From assembly GCA_025667525.1 (NCBI GenBank), contig CM046876.1, forward strand, positions 16,975,320 to 17,039,319: a DNA stretch of 64,000 nt, in the 5' to 3' direction. Within the stretch, counting starts at the first letter, position 1. Each line of letters starts with the position of its first letter. This document shows, piece by piece, positions 1 to 11,344 of the stretch. The position numbers were made by a program, and so were the translations under genes. Origin of the DNA: Glebionis coronaria (taxonomy: Eukaryota > Streptophyta > Magnoliopsida > Asterales > Asteraceae). The notes beneath the pieces are model-generated. The model was not told the DNA's origin and made no database searches. It saw only the letters and a list, made by a program, of their open reading frames with translations.

Positions 1-420
1 TTATATGAAATTGTGAATCGAAATGGGACAAGATCTACACGGATTTTGGTTACCAGACTTCAGCAAACTCAGAAGAAGCAGGATGCTATCTGGGTTATTA
101 TCAACAGTTTGATCAAGTCTGCAGAATCCTTACATCCGTACGGATTTCAGAACCAACAGATTGAACAAACATGTTCCAGCCAAGGCTCATCCGATCACTT
201 GGCAATCCCTCAGCTATCGGGTCAGACAAAAATTCGTAATTGTACTCCTAACTTACTTCACGTCTTCATTCTAATTCCACGACTTGCTTTCGCGCTCACG
301 TTCATGACACTATTCACGTTCATGATCGTATTTTGGCTTACGATTCTACGTTCATTTCTTTTCTCGTTCTGGAAGTTGCAAGAACTTGTGAGACCAGACC
401 CAAGTTTAGTATAACTCTCC
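1..420 (+). pseudogene. Integrase core relic of element F
   Basis: The translation from about position 13 contains a stretch (TRLQQTQKKQDAIWVII, then KSAESLHPYGF) that aligns with the segment at the start of the gypsy integrase catalytic core, where the usual form is roughly DFVTGLP..KKHDAIWVIVDRLTKSAHFLPI. Beyond about residue 55 the similarity fades into low-complexity hydrophobic translation, and the rest of the integrase core is missing or unreadable. Positions 421-729 continue as AT-rich, CACGT-rich sequence without a readable domain. Degradation is heavy; the assignment rests on one conserved block. Confidence 0.6.
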
Positions 421-739
421 ATCATCAGATAGACGTTTCACGTCATATTCCACGTCTCACCTTGTAGCGTTTGGCGTTACCGCCATTAGATTCTATGATC
501 ACGATATGTCTCACATGTCATGTTCATTCCACGTTCCTCATATCATGATCAAAATAGGTTACACGTATCATGGATCACGATATGTTTACTTATACTACAC
601 TCGCCATATCTCCACGTAGCACGTTCAAAATTTTTCACGTACTACGTTTCTTTATGTCTCGCTCATCGTTTCTAATTATCAGTTAAGTCAGACGGTCTGG
701 CATCGTAACGTTTCAGTACCCTTGCACGTTAACTCTTAT

Positions 740-915
740 TTCCTCGATCGAATTTAGGGGATCTACCTTCCGGTAATAACCAAGAATTTCTTCGTATTCC
801 AAGTCAAGGTCAGGAGGACCAAGATTTATCATTAGTGTCAGGATCTTCTGAAGGAACCGTTCCAAGAGGAAGGCCACTTGGAAACGGACAAGTTCATCCG
901 GACTTTTTATCCATT
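740..915 (+). pseudogene. Chromodomain relic at the 3' end of element F pol
   Basis: At nucleotide level this stretch matches the chromodomain end of element B (20209-20300, opposite strand): the block encoding KHEATWETEE.IR..YPHF in B is recognisable at about 868-910 as GCCACTTGGAAACGG with single-base indels that destroy the frame. It sits about 200 bp before the polypurine tract, which is where chromoviruses carry their C-terminal chromodomain. No reading frame is intact. The sequence between it and the LTR also matches the equivalent spacer of B from ATTCGGGTATGTTTC onward. Confidence 0.6.
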
Positions 916-1079
916 TTTCTCTTATCGATTAGATATGTCCTTTCAGTCACGTCACGTTCCATGTCTTTTCAAGACATGTCATGTTCCACGTTCCCTTCTA
1001 CCATGTCACCTTCATTTCTGTTATTTTGCATACCTTTCCAGTTTGATTCGGGTATGTTTCGCTTTCAGTTACTTTATCT

Positions 1080-1119
1080 ATAATTCGGGGACGAATTATT
1101 CTTTTTAGGGGGGAAGAAT
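1080..1119 (+). promoter_or_regulatory. Hairpin plus polypurine tract of element F
   Basis: ATAATTCG-GGGA-CGAATTAT forms an 8-bp perfect stem (1080-1099). It is followed by a purine run (TTAGGGGGGAAGAAT) ending directly at the TG of the 3' LTR. The purine run is the plus-strand primer in reverse transcription. The hairpin has counterparts in D and, decayed, in B. Confidence 0.8.
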
Positions 1120-4076
1120 TGTAAAACCCACATGCTTTTACCATGAATAGTGCCCTTAAGATCGTACGTTCTAGATTAAAACTTACCTTATTCAATATTG
1201 ATCACATTCATGTGCTAATAATCAAGCAAGTGCATACGTGTATGACATGATAAGTATCGATTACGTACGAACTCATGATAAGCAGTTAATAAGTATTTCA
1301 CGGGAACATAATTAAATCATGATCACCATTAAAACACGAACTAAAATAATTACGTAAATACATATAATATAATTACGAGCGTTAGGAATACGATAAACTA
1401 CATGATAAAATAAACAGAAACACTTTAAACACGAACACGTTTAACCACGAACGAACACGAAACATCGGGACACGGAAAACATGTGGGTTACCCCTTGTGG
1501 GCCCCATATCCACGAAATTAGGAAGAAGAATGGGCCTAGCCCATCATTTTACTAAACAAGGGGGTTAAGGGAAAGAAATGCATTCATTTTCACTTTTCAA
1601 GGAATAAACATAAAAACCCTAAAAGAGTTTTCTCCTCTCCTTTTCTCCTCTTTGTGCCGCCACATAAACACCACCATAGGGGGTGATTTGTTTGATTTTG
1701 ATCTTAAGAACTATTGTATAATCAGTGTTTGTTCATCCTCTTTCCAAGCTACATAGTGGTATACCTTTCAAACCCTTCTTTTTAATTCTTTTTAATTCTT
1801 TTTAATTCTTTTGATCTTTGATTATTTTCATGAACATGTTATTATTTTTTCTTATTAAAACAAGGTAATTAATCATTGATCTAACATGTTTTGGTATTAA
1901 TTAAAATCAAGGAATGATTTAAAGGGGTGTTTGTTTCTAGCCGCCTAGCAAAACAAACCCGAGGGGGGTTTGGTTTGCTATTGCCACCACCACCAAGACC
2001 ACTTTTGGTCTTGGTTGGCTCATGTGGGACCCACGGCAGCAAGGGGACACATGTGCCCCGGGTTTGGCCCGGGGTACGGTGTCGAATTCATGCCCGATTC
2101 ATGGTTCGTTGGTTAAATCATGATTCATGCTACATGTTGATTTTTATGAATTATGAACTTAGGATATAATTAATTAATAACATGAAATATTAATTGAACC
2201 ATGACTTAGGTTATTTTAATTATTAATGTAGCATGAGATTAGTTTAACCTAAGTATTTTATGTTATAAGTTATAATTAATTAATTATTTAAAACATGCCT
2301 ATAATTAATTAATTTAGACATGACTTAGGTTATATTATTATTAATAATAATACACATTTTAACCTAAGTATTTTCATTTCATTTTAATTAATACATGTTA
2401 CACTTTAATTAAAATGCTTAACCTATAGTTTAATTTAAATACATGAAATAATAATTAAACTATACACTATATCATATGACTTAAGAAATAAGCTTATAAA
2501 CACTTAGACTTATATGTTAGCTTATGTAATCAGCTTAATTCTAATTATGGAAACCTTCTATATATGGAAATCAATCTATTTCAGGCAGCTAATCTAATCA
2601 TGGAAACTTTCTATATATGGAAACTTATTTAGTTAAGGCAGCTGATCTATTTTTTGGAAACTTTCTATTTTTAGAAATTAATCTATTTTAGGCAGTAAAT
2701 TCTATTTTTGGAAACTTTCTATTTTTGGAAACTTTCTATTTTTGGAAACTTTCTATTTTTGAAAACTTTCTATTTTTGGAAACTTTCTATTTTTGGTAAC
2801 TTTCTATTTTTGGAAACTTTCTATTTTTGGAAACTTTCTATTTTTGGAAACCTGCTATTTTTGGAAAGTTACTTATTATTACACAGTAAGTATAATAATA
2901 CATGAATCACCAGTAATACTTAATCAGATTAATCAGAATACAAGATAAACACAGTTTAAGGCTTTAAACAGTGAACCATGACCTAAAACATACCAAATCA
3001 GCTATAATGAGACACAGAACCCAGTACGTAATCAGTGAATCGATACTTATACACGTGTGTATTCATGTAGCGTTAGTGATCCAGAAGTAGGAGTCTTTCT
3101 TCCGTTCATTTCACTGGACTTGAGGTACGGATTCCCGTCCTTTCAGTATGGACATTCCTTCCTTATTAGGATTTCCCCGTATGCAGCCAACTGTTTTCCC
3201 CAGCATTTGTTTTATTGTTTTGAACTGCTTATGTTAATTTAGCATAAACTATAGCCATATACAAGCATGACCAGTTTCACCTAGTTATGGAGGTACCATA
3301 ACCATAGCATTGGAGGCACCGATGTTATGACTTCCCCACGGCGGAGTGATTGCTCGTGGCGTCCCTTTTCAGTTTGGCCATATTATTATATCAGTCGGGG
3401 CGTATGGGTGCATCCTAGTTACATGTTTTATTCAGTTTATCATGGTGAATGTGGTGTGTGCCTTGCACCCTTCACAAGGAGTTGATCCCTCCTACCCAAA
3501 TCAGTATATTGATTAGAGGCATCCCCTCTAATCAGCATGATGAGGTCACCCCTCCAAGTATTCATGCACGTGACCTTTTCATGACCTATATTGGCTATGG
3601 TATATATATATGTTAAACAGTTTTCACAGGTTAAACATAAGGCTTTTCAAACTATAAAACCAGTTTTCATGTTACTTAACCAGTTTACTCAGAACTTAGT
3701 CTTCCGCTGTTATATGTTACATGTTTATCCTATTCCATGCTTTATTGTACATCCGTGCACTGAGCGTCTTGCTCAGCCGTTACTTTCCTTTCCATGTCCC
3801 AAAACGGCAGGTACCCAAGACTCGAGCATTTGGAGGACGCACATAGGATGGAAGCTGCCAGAGACTTCTTTTCCTTTTTGCCTTCATATAGTTATGCTTG
3901 TTTAGTCTTTATTCAGTTCATTTCCTTTATTTATGTTTTGGGCTTATGTTTGGGAACCGATGTTTGATTCCGGTTTTCCCTATGGTCATGTATGTTTTAC
4001 TACATATCACCTTGCATGCTTTGATGACACGCCATAATCACGCGTGACATTCCATTTATCAAAATGGGGTGTTACA
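1120..4076 (+). repeat. 3' LTR of element F (2957 bp)
   Basis: It starts TGTAAAACCC directly after the polypurine tract and ends GGGGTGTTACA. The same termini, inverted, bound the LTRs of B (TGTAACACCCC at 4451 and 50097). Its right third contains the same CACGCGTGA block, stretches around ATGAGGTCACCCCTCC and GCCGTACGG-like segments found in B and C. It includes a 17-bp minisatellite near 2700. No credible gene lies inside. Confidence 0.88.
2695..2870 (+). repeat. 17-bp minisatellite in the F LTR
   Basis: About ten tandem copies of CTATTTTTGGAAACTTT. The long open frame across it (FGNFLFLKTFYF-like) is only the translation of the repeat. Single or few degenerate copies of the same unit occur, inverted, in the LTRs of B (about 18355-18450 and 51315-51400) and C (about 56300-56410), so the array expanded within F. 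Confidence 0.9.
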
Positions 4077-4450
4077 ATTTATATGGGAAGATTCTGGAAT
4101 AATCGGTTGGTTATGAATAAAAGGAACTTCAGTAGTCGTGTCATAAATGATAGCTAGAAAATCTTCACAGCCCTGTATAACAGACACGTGCTTATAAAGC
4201 ATAAATGACTTGTACATATTTTCCTAATGGAAAACCATGCTGCATGTATTCAGGAGCCTGGATATCGATGTACATAATTTGATATGAATGGCAACCATTC
4301 GTAGCATGGTGTGATGTTCATATTCCATAATCGGAATCATATTTAACTCGCATCTGTCTGAGGTAAGCGTGTTACCGGATTGGATCTTATCATCCAACTG
4401 AAAGGAATACCTTCGTACATATTAATGATACGAATGGTTTCCTTTATGGT
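4077..4450 (-). pseudogene. Protease-region relic of element C
   Basis: On the minus strand this stretch aligns at nucleotide level with the protease and post-protease part of element B (about 47800-48130). Matching landmarks are the GATATGAATG..A..C blocks and the segment around GGATTGGATCTTATCATCCAA compared with GGGCGAATCTTATCGTCAAA in B. Many indels remove any frame. It is the left continuation of the gag relic at 53081-54050, separated by insertion of B with a 5-bp duplication ATGGT (4446-4450 and 53081-53085). Confidence 0.7.
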
Positions 4451-5489
4451 TGTAACACCCCATTTTGGTAAATGTAATGTCACGCGTGATTATGGCATGT
4501 CATTAAACATACAAGGTAAATGTCTTAAAAACATTAAATGACGATGAATGGAAGTACCGGAAATAAACATCGGTAGTTCAAGTATAAGCTCATCACACAC
4601 AAACATAAGTACTGTAAAGGAAAAGGACTAAACAATGTCCAAAGAAATAAGTAGCAAATGTATAATGAAATGCATAAAGTAGAGAAGGCTAGATAGCTTC
4701 CAATCCATATGCACGTACGCTTAAAGTCTACAAGCGCCCTTGAGTACCTGTCGTTTGGGAACATGAAAGGAAAACGGTTGAGCATAACGCCCGTGAACGG
4801 ATATACATGTATAGCATGGAATAACATAAGCATAAAAGACTAAATAGCAGCTGAAATGTATAAGTCCTAAGTAACCTGGAACATGTTCATAAAACTGGTT
4901 TTATAGTTTAAAAAGACTTATGTTTTTATGTAAAATCTATATTAATTAGCCAATAGCCCATATAGATCATGAGGTTCCACCGTGCATGAATACTTGGAGG
5001 AGAGACCTCGTCATGCAATTAGAGGGGTTGCCTCTAATTAAATAATCTGGGTAGGAGAGATCAAATCCTAGTGAAGGATGCAAGGCACACATGCATTCAC
5101 TTAGGTATTACTGGTAAAACATGTAACTAGGATGCACCCATACGCCCCACATGATAATATAATATAATGGCCAGAACTGTAAAGGGACGCAACGAGCAAT
5201 CACTTCGTCGTGGGGAAGTCATAACACTGGTGCCTCCAGTGTTATGGTTATGGTACCTCCATAACTAGGTGACACTGGTCCTGCATGTATATGGCTTAGG
5301 CTCTTAACTAACATAAGTAATCAAACATATAAAACAATATTGGGAAAACAGTTGGCTGCAAACGGGGAATCCTAATAAGGAAAGAATGTCCATACTGAAG
5401 GTACAGGAAATCCGTACCTTATACCAGTGAACGAAGAAGTCGAAAGAATGAAAGTCCTACTCCGGTCTCACTAATGCTACATAAATAGG
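4451..5489 (-). repeat. B 3' LTR, distal part (left of copia A)
   Basis: It matches 50097-51136 of the intact 5' LTR almost base for base. It breaks off at ATAGG (5485-5489), which is the target duplication of copia A; the LTR resumes at 18146. Open frames within it (for example 4534-4833) are incidental. Confidence 0.92.
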
Positions 5490-6234
5490 TGAAAGTCCCT
5501 AATCAATGCTAGAAACACTAAACTTAACTAATCAACACAAGTTATTACTTTTCAAACATAATCTTATTATTGCATAATAAAGAATTACAAGTGTTATGGA
5601 TAACACCATTTGATGACAATGTGTTGTGCACACTTTGAACAACTATAAACCCTAACTTATGAATACAGTCACAGCCGTTTGATTCAATAAGTTCTAAGCA
5701 TTAATGGTGTGAATATTCTCAAAGTGTTGAACATTAATGTTGGGATACACATCCTATTTATAGTGATACAAGGTTGACCTAAGTACTAGTTGATGGTGAC
5801 TACACAAGACATTCACTTTTCAGACATCTGTCACAAGATGCTCTTCTATTCTTGGTAGTCTGCCATAATGCTTTAAGGAAACAGATCTTGAAACAGTTTC
5901 CTTTTTCTTCATTGTCTCGAACACACAAATGGCATGTCCAAAGTGTGCTGAGTGTTAACAGGGTATTGCCACCCCTGTTAACCCTCAACCCCTCAGAGTC
6001 CTTGATACATCTTGGATGTTATCCATCACAACCAATGAGTATGTCTTCAAGTAATCTTTGACTTCCTTGACAATGTCTCTGACATGGACTCCTCTAAGGT
6101 TACTCACAGAGACTTGGATCTCTGTGAGTCTTGCGATACTTGCCTGTCTCCTAGGCACATGCGAGGGACTATCTAACAGCTTAATTGTGTTTAAATCTAT
6201 GATCAGGGAATCTAACAAACTTAGATTCCCAACA
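5490..6234 (-). repeat. 3' LTR of copia A
   Basis: 745 bp. On the minus strand it runs from TGTTGGGAATC to GGGACTTTCA. It differs from the 5' LTR at roughly 20 positions. A TATAAATA box (minus strand) lies at 5756-5763. Confidence 0.95.
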
Positions 6235-6250
6235 ATCTCCCCCTATTTAA
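6235..6250 (-). promoter_or_regulatory. Polypurine tract of copia A
   Basis: The minus strand reads AAATAGGGGGAGAT directly before the TGTTGGG of the 3' LTR, the position and composition expected for the plus-strand primer. Confidence 0.85.
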
Positions 6251-6433
6251 ACATAAATATAGCTAGATCTATCTAAGTTAAGGTAAGTGAGATAACAACT
6301 TCTTCTTACTCATAACAGATCTAAACAAACATACCTCATGATTTTATTCATACTAAAAGAAAATTACAAGTACATTACAAAAGTGAAATAAAATGTGAAG
6401 GTAAAATTGAGCTGTGAATTTCTTCAATAGTCA

Positions 6434-9162
6434 TCATTTTTTTATCTTTTCTTCAACTTCAGCTATGTCAGTTCTAGTATCCAATTCTGCCTGCAAAGCT
6501 TTTGCAAAAACTTTGGAATACTCTGAGTTAATCTTGCCTCCCTTTTTGAGACAAAGTAGCTGAATTGTTGATGCTAAGCCAAGCTCATCTTCTCTTTGAA
6601 ATGCATACTGGCAAGCTCTGTTCATGAATGCCATACCTCTTTCAGGCTCTGTGTAGGTCTGACCATCAACAGGGCCAACGATTCCATTTGGTAGGATCAA
6701 ATCCCTGTGCATTCCATCCACTTGAACATCATCTATGACAAAGGTTTCCTTAACAAATTGAGAAACCCTTCTTCTTTTCTTGCCAGGCTTTGAGGGTTCT
6801 TATTCAAACAGTTGTGGTGGGGGATCTATTTTGAGTTTGGCTGTTGTTTCTTTGATCCAGGTGAACTTAGCCTTAAGAGTTTTAAGCAGAAGGAAATTTG
6901 CCTGACCAGTTCTTTTGGCAGCCAAGGCTTCAAGTTCAAACCATTCAGATAACCCAAGTTTCTTTAGCCTAAAGTCCTCAAATACATTCATATTACCCTG
7001 TTGGTTTTCTCTCCACAAAATCATCTATGGTGTGTTGGTGGACTTGTGAATTGTGTATTTGAACTTGGTTATCTTGCCAGGTGCATACCTGTTGTTAACG
7101 CAGGCATCATAATAAGCTTTTACTTTTCTTAGTGACTCTACGCGTTTAGCTTCCATTTCCCTCAACCTTTGTCTCTGCTTCTCCCTTTTAGGTGGAGTCA
7201 TCTTCCTTATGGTTGCCTCATTTAGCTCCTTGGCTTTCTTGATTTCATTTAGTCTCTTGAATTCCTCAGCCTGTTTCTCTATTTCTTCAGGAGTTAAGGG
7301 ATTCTCATTGGAAGGTGTGAAGGTTGAAAATTGGGAAAGGTCTGTGGTGGATCCTCCTGTCTCTAGCATCGCAGCTATTTTCTTTAGTTTTGTGTTTGTG
7401 TCAACCAAAACTATCTCCTTTCCTTTCTTCGAGACAGAGGATTCCATACTCATATTTTTCAATACCTCAGCTCTTTTGATAAACGTTGTCTGAGCTTGAG
7501 TTTGTATTGCTTTAGGAAGGGAGCTAACAGTGAAGTTTAGCTTCTTGGCAGCTGGTTCACCATCATCCCCAGACTCGCTGGTGTTAACTAAAGTTAGGGA
7601 CTTTGATGAATCAACTCCATCATTATTCTGTTGCTCCCCCTTAGTGTTATCCTCATCATCAGGTATGATAACACGTGTGATGACTTGGAGGGGGAAAGGT
7701 GAGGAAATGGTGTTATCAGCAGATGTTGAGCCCTGTTTGGCAGATTCAAGGTTAAGTACCTTTTCCTTCTCCCCCTCACGTTCAGCCTGTCTCTTTAGAC
7801 GTTTGGATGAACGTGTTTGAAAGTGCCTTGCAATCTGTTCAACAGAGGCAGCCATAGCACGTTGCCTTGTCCTTGAAGCTCTAGCAATCTTCAGCAGAAG
7901 GTTGCAGTTTCCATTTGTATTGCCGTGAAGACGATTAATGATGAAGTTTGTATGACGATATTGCCTGCTTCGAACAGATTCAAACTCTCTGTGCATTGTT
8001 AACTCATGTTCATGAAATAGAGCAGGGACCTCTATGTCAATGAAATCTTTGATTCTTGTGGACAGATGACTAAGTCCTTGTGCCTTGCAATCTGTCTCTT
8101 TAGACGTTTGGATGAACGTGTTTGAAAGTGCCTTGCAATCTGTTCAACAGAGGCAGCCATAGCACGTTGCCTTGTCCTTGAAGCTCTAGCAATCTTCAGC
8201 AGAAGGTTGCAGTTTCCATTTGTATTACCCTGAACACGATTAATGATGAAGTTTGTATGACGATATTGCCTGCTTCGAACAGCTTCAAACTCTCTGTGCA
8301 TTGTTAACTCATGTTCATGAAATAGAGCAGGGACCTCTATGTCAATGACATCTTTGATTCTTGTGGACAGATGACTAAGTCCTTGTGTTACACCTTTTCT
8401 TGCACCATCCTTGATGGGTTCAGTGATTGCATCCGCGACTGCCTTCTTGATGATCCCTGGAAATGTGACAGTGAAGTTATGCATCTCAGACTTGATAACA
8501 TCCAGCTTTCTTGATAGGCGTTCAATATCAGATTGATGATGAACAGGCTGAAGATTATGGATGTTCAGGCTTTGTTGAGCATAATCATCCCCCCTTGGCA
8601 AAAGATCAAAGTTGGTTTGGGCAGGATGATCAAACATAAGGAATTCAGCAGTTGGATCATAAGCAGGTCTTTGGAAGACTGTTGTGGTGGAGGTAGCAAA
8701 GGTGGGAGTGACAACAGCTTCCTTGGGAGGAGGAGTGTTATTATCAGCTGGTGTAGACACAGTTATTTCTTTGGGAGGAGAGACAGATTGTTGATCATCT
8801 TCTTCTTCATCATCCTCCTCAAACATCCCCACAGGGATTTCATCCTCAGGCATCGATTCAGGATCAGAGACATCATCAACTAATGACAGCACTTCTTCTT
8901 CAATATCAAGCAGGGGCTCTTCGTCATTTGGTTGATCTTGAATGATTGTATCAGCCTCTTTATCTTGTTGCTCCAGGGATTCTATGTCTGGCTGTACAAT
9001 TTCAGCCTGCAAGTTGTTTTGATTAGTAACAGGGAAATAAGTAAGGGGAATGGTCGCCATTTCGCTGTCCCAGAGAGGCTGAGGATGATTTCTCGGCCAC
9101 TCTAAAGGATAAATCCTTGGGATTCTTTTAAGGGTGAAAATTATATGGTTAATGATCGCCAT
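6434..9162 (-). pseudogene. Third ORF of copia A, C-terminal part (acidic and coiled-coil protein), broken
   Basis: Open frames 9162-8032, 7996-7025, 7024-6800 and 6721-6434 together read as one protein. It opens with an acidic segment (EEVLSLVDDVSDPE, then FEEDDEEEDDQQ), continues with a helical part (IKKAVADAITEPIKDG), a basic segment (RSSKRLKRQ), a charged coil-forming region (EEIEKQAEEFKRLNEIKKA) and a conserved-looking C-terminus (HRDLILPNGIVGPVDG). In-frame stops lie at 7027-7025 (TAG) and 6802-6800 (TAA), and a 305-bp duplication shifts the frame. There are no membrane segments, so nothing supports a viral envelope. This position matches the so-called env-like ORF of Sireviruses; function unknown. 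Confidence 0.6.
7787..8396 (-). repeat. 305-bp tandem duplication inside the third ORF of A
   Basis: The block beginning CTGTCTCTTTAGACG at 7787 recurs at 8092 and the two copies match over about 300 bp with only a few differences (for example GCCGTGAAGACG against ACCCTGAACACG). The shift of 305 bp is not a multiple of three, so the duplication breaks the reading frame. The high similarity of the copies points to a recent event, after the ORF had lost constraint or during the last replication cycle. Confidence 0.9.
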
Positions 9163-9555
9163 TCACTGCCCCTAGGAAAGCTGAGTGTGATTATTCAGCC
9201 CCCCAAAAGGTTAAAACCTTTGGGACTCTTTTGATTGTGAAACATATGTTGTTAAGGATCGCCATTCGCTGCCCCTAGGAAGGCTGAGGGTGATTATTCA
9301 GCCCCCCCCAAAAGGTTAAGAAACCTTTGGGACTCTTTTAATAATGAAACATATGTGGGTGAAGGTCTCCTGTTACGCTGTCCCTAGGAAAGCTGAGGGT
9401 GATGATTCAGCTCCCCCTGAAAAGGATAAATCCTTTGCGATTATTTTAATGGTGAAAAAGATGTGGGTTAAGATCATCTTATTACGCTGTCCCTAGAAGA
9501 GCTGAGGATGATTATTCAGCTCCCCTAAAAGTAAAACTTTTAGGATTCTTTTTCT
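9049..9555 (-). repeat. Five-copy tandem array (103-107 bp) with hairpins and PPT-like tracts in A
   Basis: Unit starts are near 9049, 9152, 9255, 9362 and 9469. Each unit holds CGCTGTCCC or CTGCCCCTAGGAA, then GCTGAG, then an imperfect palindrome (AAGGATAAATCCTT, AAAGGTTAAAACCTTT, AAAGGATAAATCCTTT, CTAAAAGTAAAACTTTTAG). The palindrome arms change together between units. On the sense (minus) strand units also contain a purine run followed by GCTGAAT (for example TTTTAGGGGAGCTGAAT) resembling the true polypurine tract. Published accounts of Sireviruses describe multiplied polypurine tracts upstream of the 3' LTR (recollection); this array may be that feature. Confidence 0.85.
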
Positions 9556-9822
9556 GAGGGAACCAAGAGGCTGTGTGAGGTACAGCTGGTCAAGGTCGAG
9601 ACATATATGTATTCAGGTTGTTGTTATCCTGAATATTGTCTAGAGGGTGCAGGGTCATCGGGGTGCTTTATGAACACAAATGAATCATTCCCTGGTGCAT
9701 AGACAGGGTGTACAGAAGTCTTAAAGAGTTCTAAGTGCATAGACAGACTTCTATGGGTCGAGGATTACCCTAACTTTACCAATCTCACCTACAGACATTT
9801 GAGAGTGGCTGCTTGTGGACCT

Positions 9823-10995
9823 CTAAAAATTTACACTGATTACTTGTGTGATATCAGCAGAATTCGGCTGGTTCCCTGTTGTCTCGGCTGACATCGAGAC
9901 GCTAGACCCTTGTTGTTGGTCAGCTGAAGTCTCTGATTCCACATGAGTATTTGGAACAGAGGAGGTGTCGAGGTTCATAGTCTTCTTTCCCCTGGCCTTT
10001 GCAACAGATTTGGTGTGGGAAGAAGATGGGGTTTTCTTCTTCTTACGTTGTTGGCCAGTTGAAGCCTTGGACGTCATGGTGTGCTGCCCAGAGGTCAAAG
10101 ACTTAGACTTGCCAGACACACCAGAGGTAATCACCTTCTCTGATGAAGGGAGCAAGGACTTTGTACCTGAGGGTTGTTTGTAAGAAATGTTCATCATGTG
10201 GGAGGTGACACGGACATCTTCACCTCCAATTTTCTTGTAGATGGCACCTGTGATGCAATAGGGTTTCAGAGAAGTGAGTGCAGAGTTATGATAGCTGTCC
10301 CCCAACAGGCTTTCGAAGATCAGCGATAGAAAGCGAACGTAGCAAATGTTCTTTTCCCTGACTTGGTTCCTTCCTTTCAGCTGTTCAACTAGATTAGAGA
10401 AGAGAATACTTCCTATATCAACATTAGCTCCCCAGATCAGCCCATAAGCAATAGATTGGTGGTTGAAGGACATCTGATCTTGGGATCCATTCATTCCTCC
10501 CAGGGATTTGACTATATGGGTGAAGAGGACACGCCACATAGGGGTAAAATACTTGATCTTCAGAGGAGACTTAGAGAGGACCTCAGCGGGTGTAAGAGCA
10601 GGGTTCACATCATGAAAGGGTTTAAGTGTGGCCAGGGCATCCTTAACAGCCTTTTTTTCAACCACCTTTAGGCATTCATCACCATGTTTTAACCCAGCCA
10701 CACTAGAGAAATCTTTGAGTGAGAAGGCAAATGGGTGTTCGTTACAAGAGAGGCTAAAGGTAATGGTGTCATCAACGACTTCAGCAGAGTACCAGAATTA
10801 CCTAAGGTATTCTTGGTAGAAGGTGGTTGGGGATTTTGTGAATGCTTCACTTGCATCACAATTTTGCATGAAGTTAACCAGATCTGAGTAGGATTCGTTT
10901 GGAGCCTTGATCCATCCAATAGAGTTGTTTGATGAAAGAATGCTTTCGTTGAGTTCAAAGTTGACGTTTGCTGCCTTGGGAACTGGGAATGTCAT
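9823..10995 (-). pseudogene. Third ORF of copia A, N-terminal helical domain
   Basis: It starts at a true ATG at 10995-10993 (MTFPVPKAANVNF) and runs 390 codons to 9823, with one in-frame TAA at 10800-10798. Residues about 45-85 (FTKSPTTFYQEYLR, then FWYSAEVVDD) and 140-230 (YFTPMWRVLFTHIVKSLGG, later SIAYGLIWGANVDIGSILF) parallel the N-terminal half of the third ORF of copia E: a Q-FW motif, a W..L.H...L segment and an IA..I..G..... segment followed by a conserved helix. The tail is low complexity and Lys/Ser/Thr rich (QQRKKKKTPSSSHTK). The pattern recalls a plant transposon-associated domain (Pfam PF20167-like); this is inference. Confidence 0.6.
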
Positions 10996-11344
10996 GGATT
11001 CAAGGTCGAAGAAGAACGAAAATAGAGGATGGGTTTAGAGAGAGAAAACTTAGAGAGGAAGAGAGAGATTTGTGAAATGAGAATTGTGGTAGGTGAGGAG
11101 AGACGAGAGACAATATATATATTCAAATATGAAAAGAGTTATTCAACCGCATTTAATGCAAAGTGGGAAAATGACTGCTCATGTGGGTCCCTTGACCTTT
11201 CAAAACTTATTTGTCTCCTTGTTTTTCGAAAATAAATGATTAAATATTGAGAATGTTTTTTAGCATTTACTTGGAAAGTAACTACCTAGTTTCATGTGAA
11301 AAATATTTAATATAGAATCAGTCATTTAATGAACACATTTATTA
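10996..11344. other. Spacer between pol and third ORF of A
   Basis: About 350 bp of AT-rich sequence with no readable domain. It has a GAGAGA-rich patch near 11030-11105 just upstream of the third-ORF start, on the sense strand a CT-rich leader. Confidence 0.6.

Larger units (their letters stand above)
1..4076 (+). mobile_element. Element F: 3' part of a decayed chromodomain Ty3/gypsy element
   Basis: The segment runs from a degraded integrase core through a chromodomain relic, a hairpin and polypurine tract, and then a complete 3' LTR starting TGTAAAACCC and ending GGTGTTACA. The LTR is clearly related to those of elements B and C in this window, so F belongs to the same broad Tekay-type chromovirus group. 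The 5' part lies left of the window. At its right edge F abuts a protease relic of element C, which is on the opposite strand, so F probably inserted into C; the left TSD copy cannot be seen. Coding parts contain many frameshifts and deletions and are not functional. Confidence 0.85.

Noticed and set aside
2690..2905. 65-codon open frame, Phe/Leu-rich
   Set aside because: It is the translation of the 17-bp minisatellite in the F LTR.
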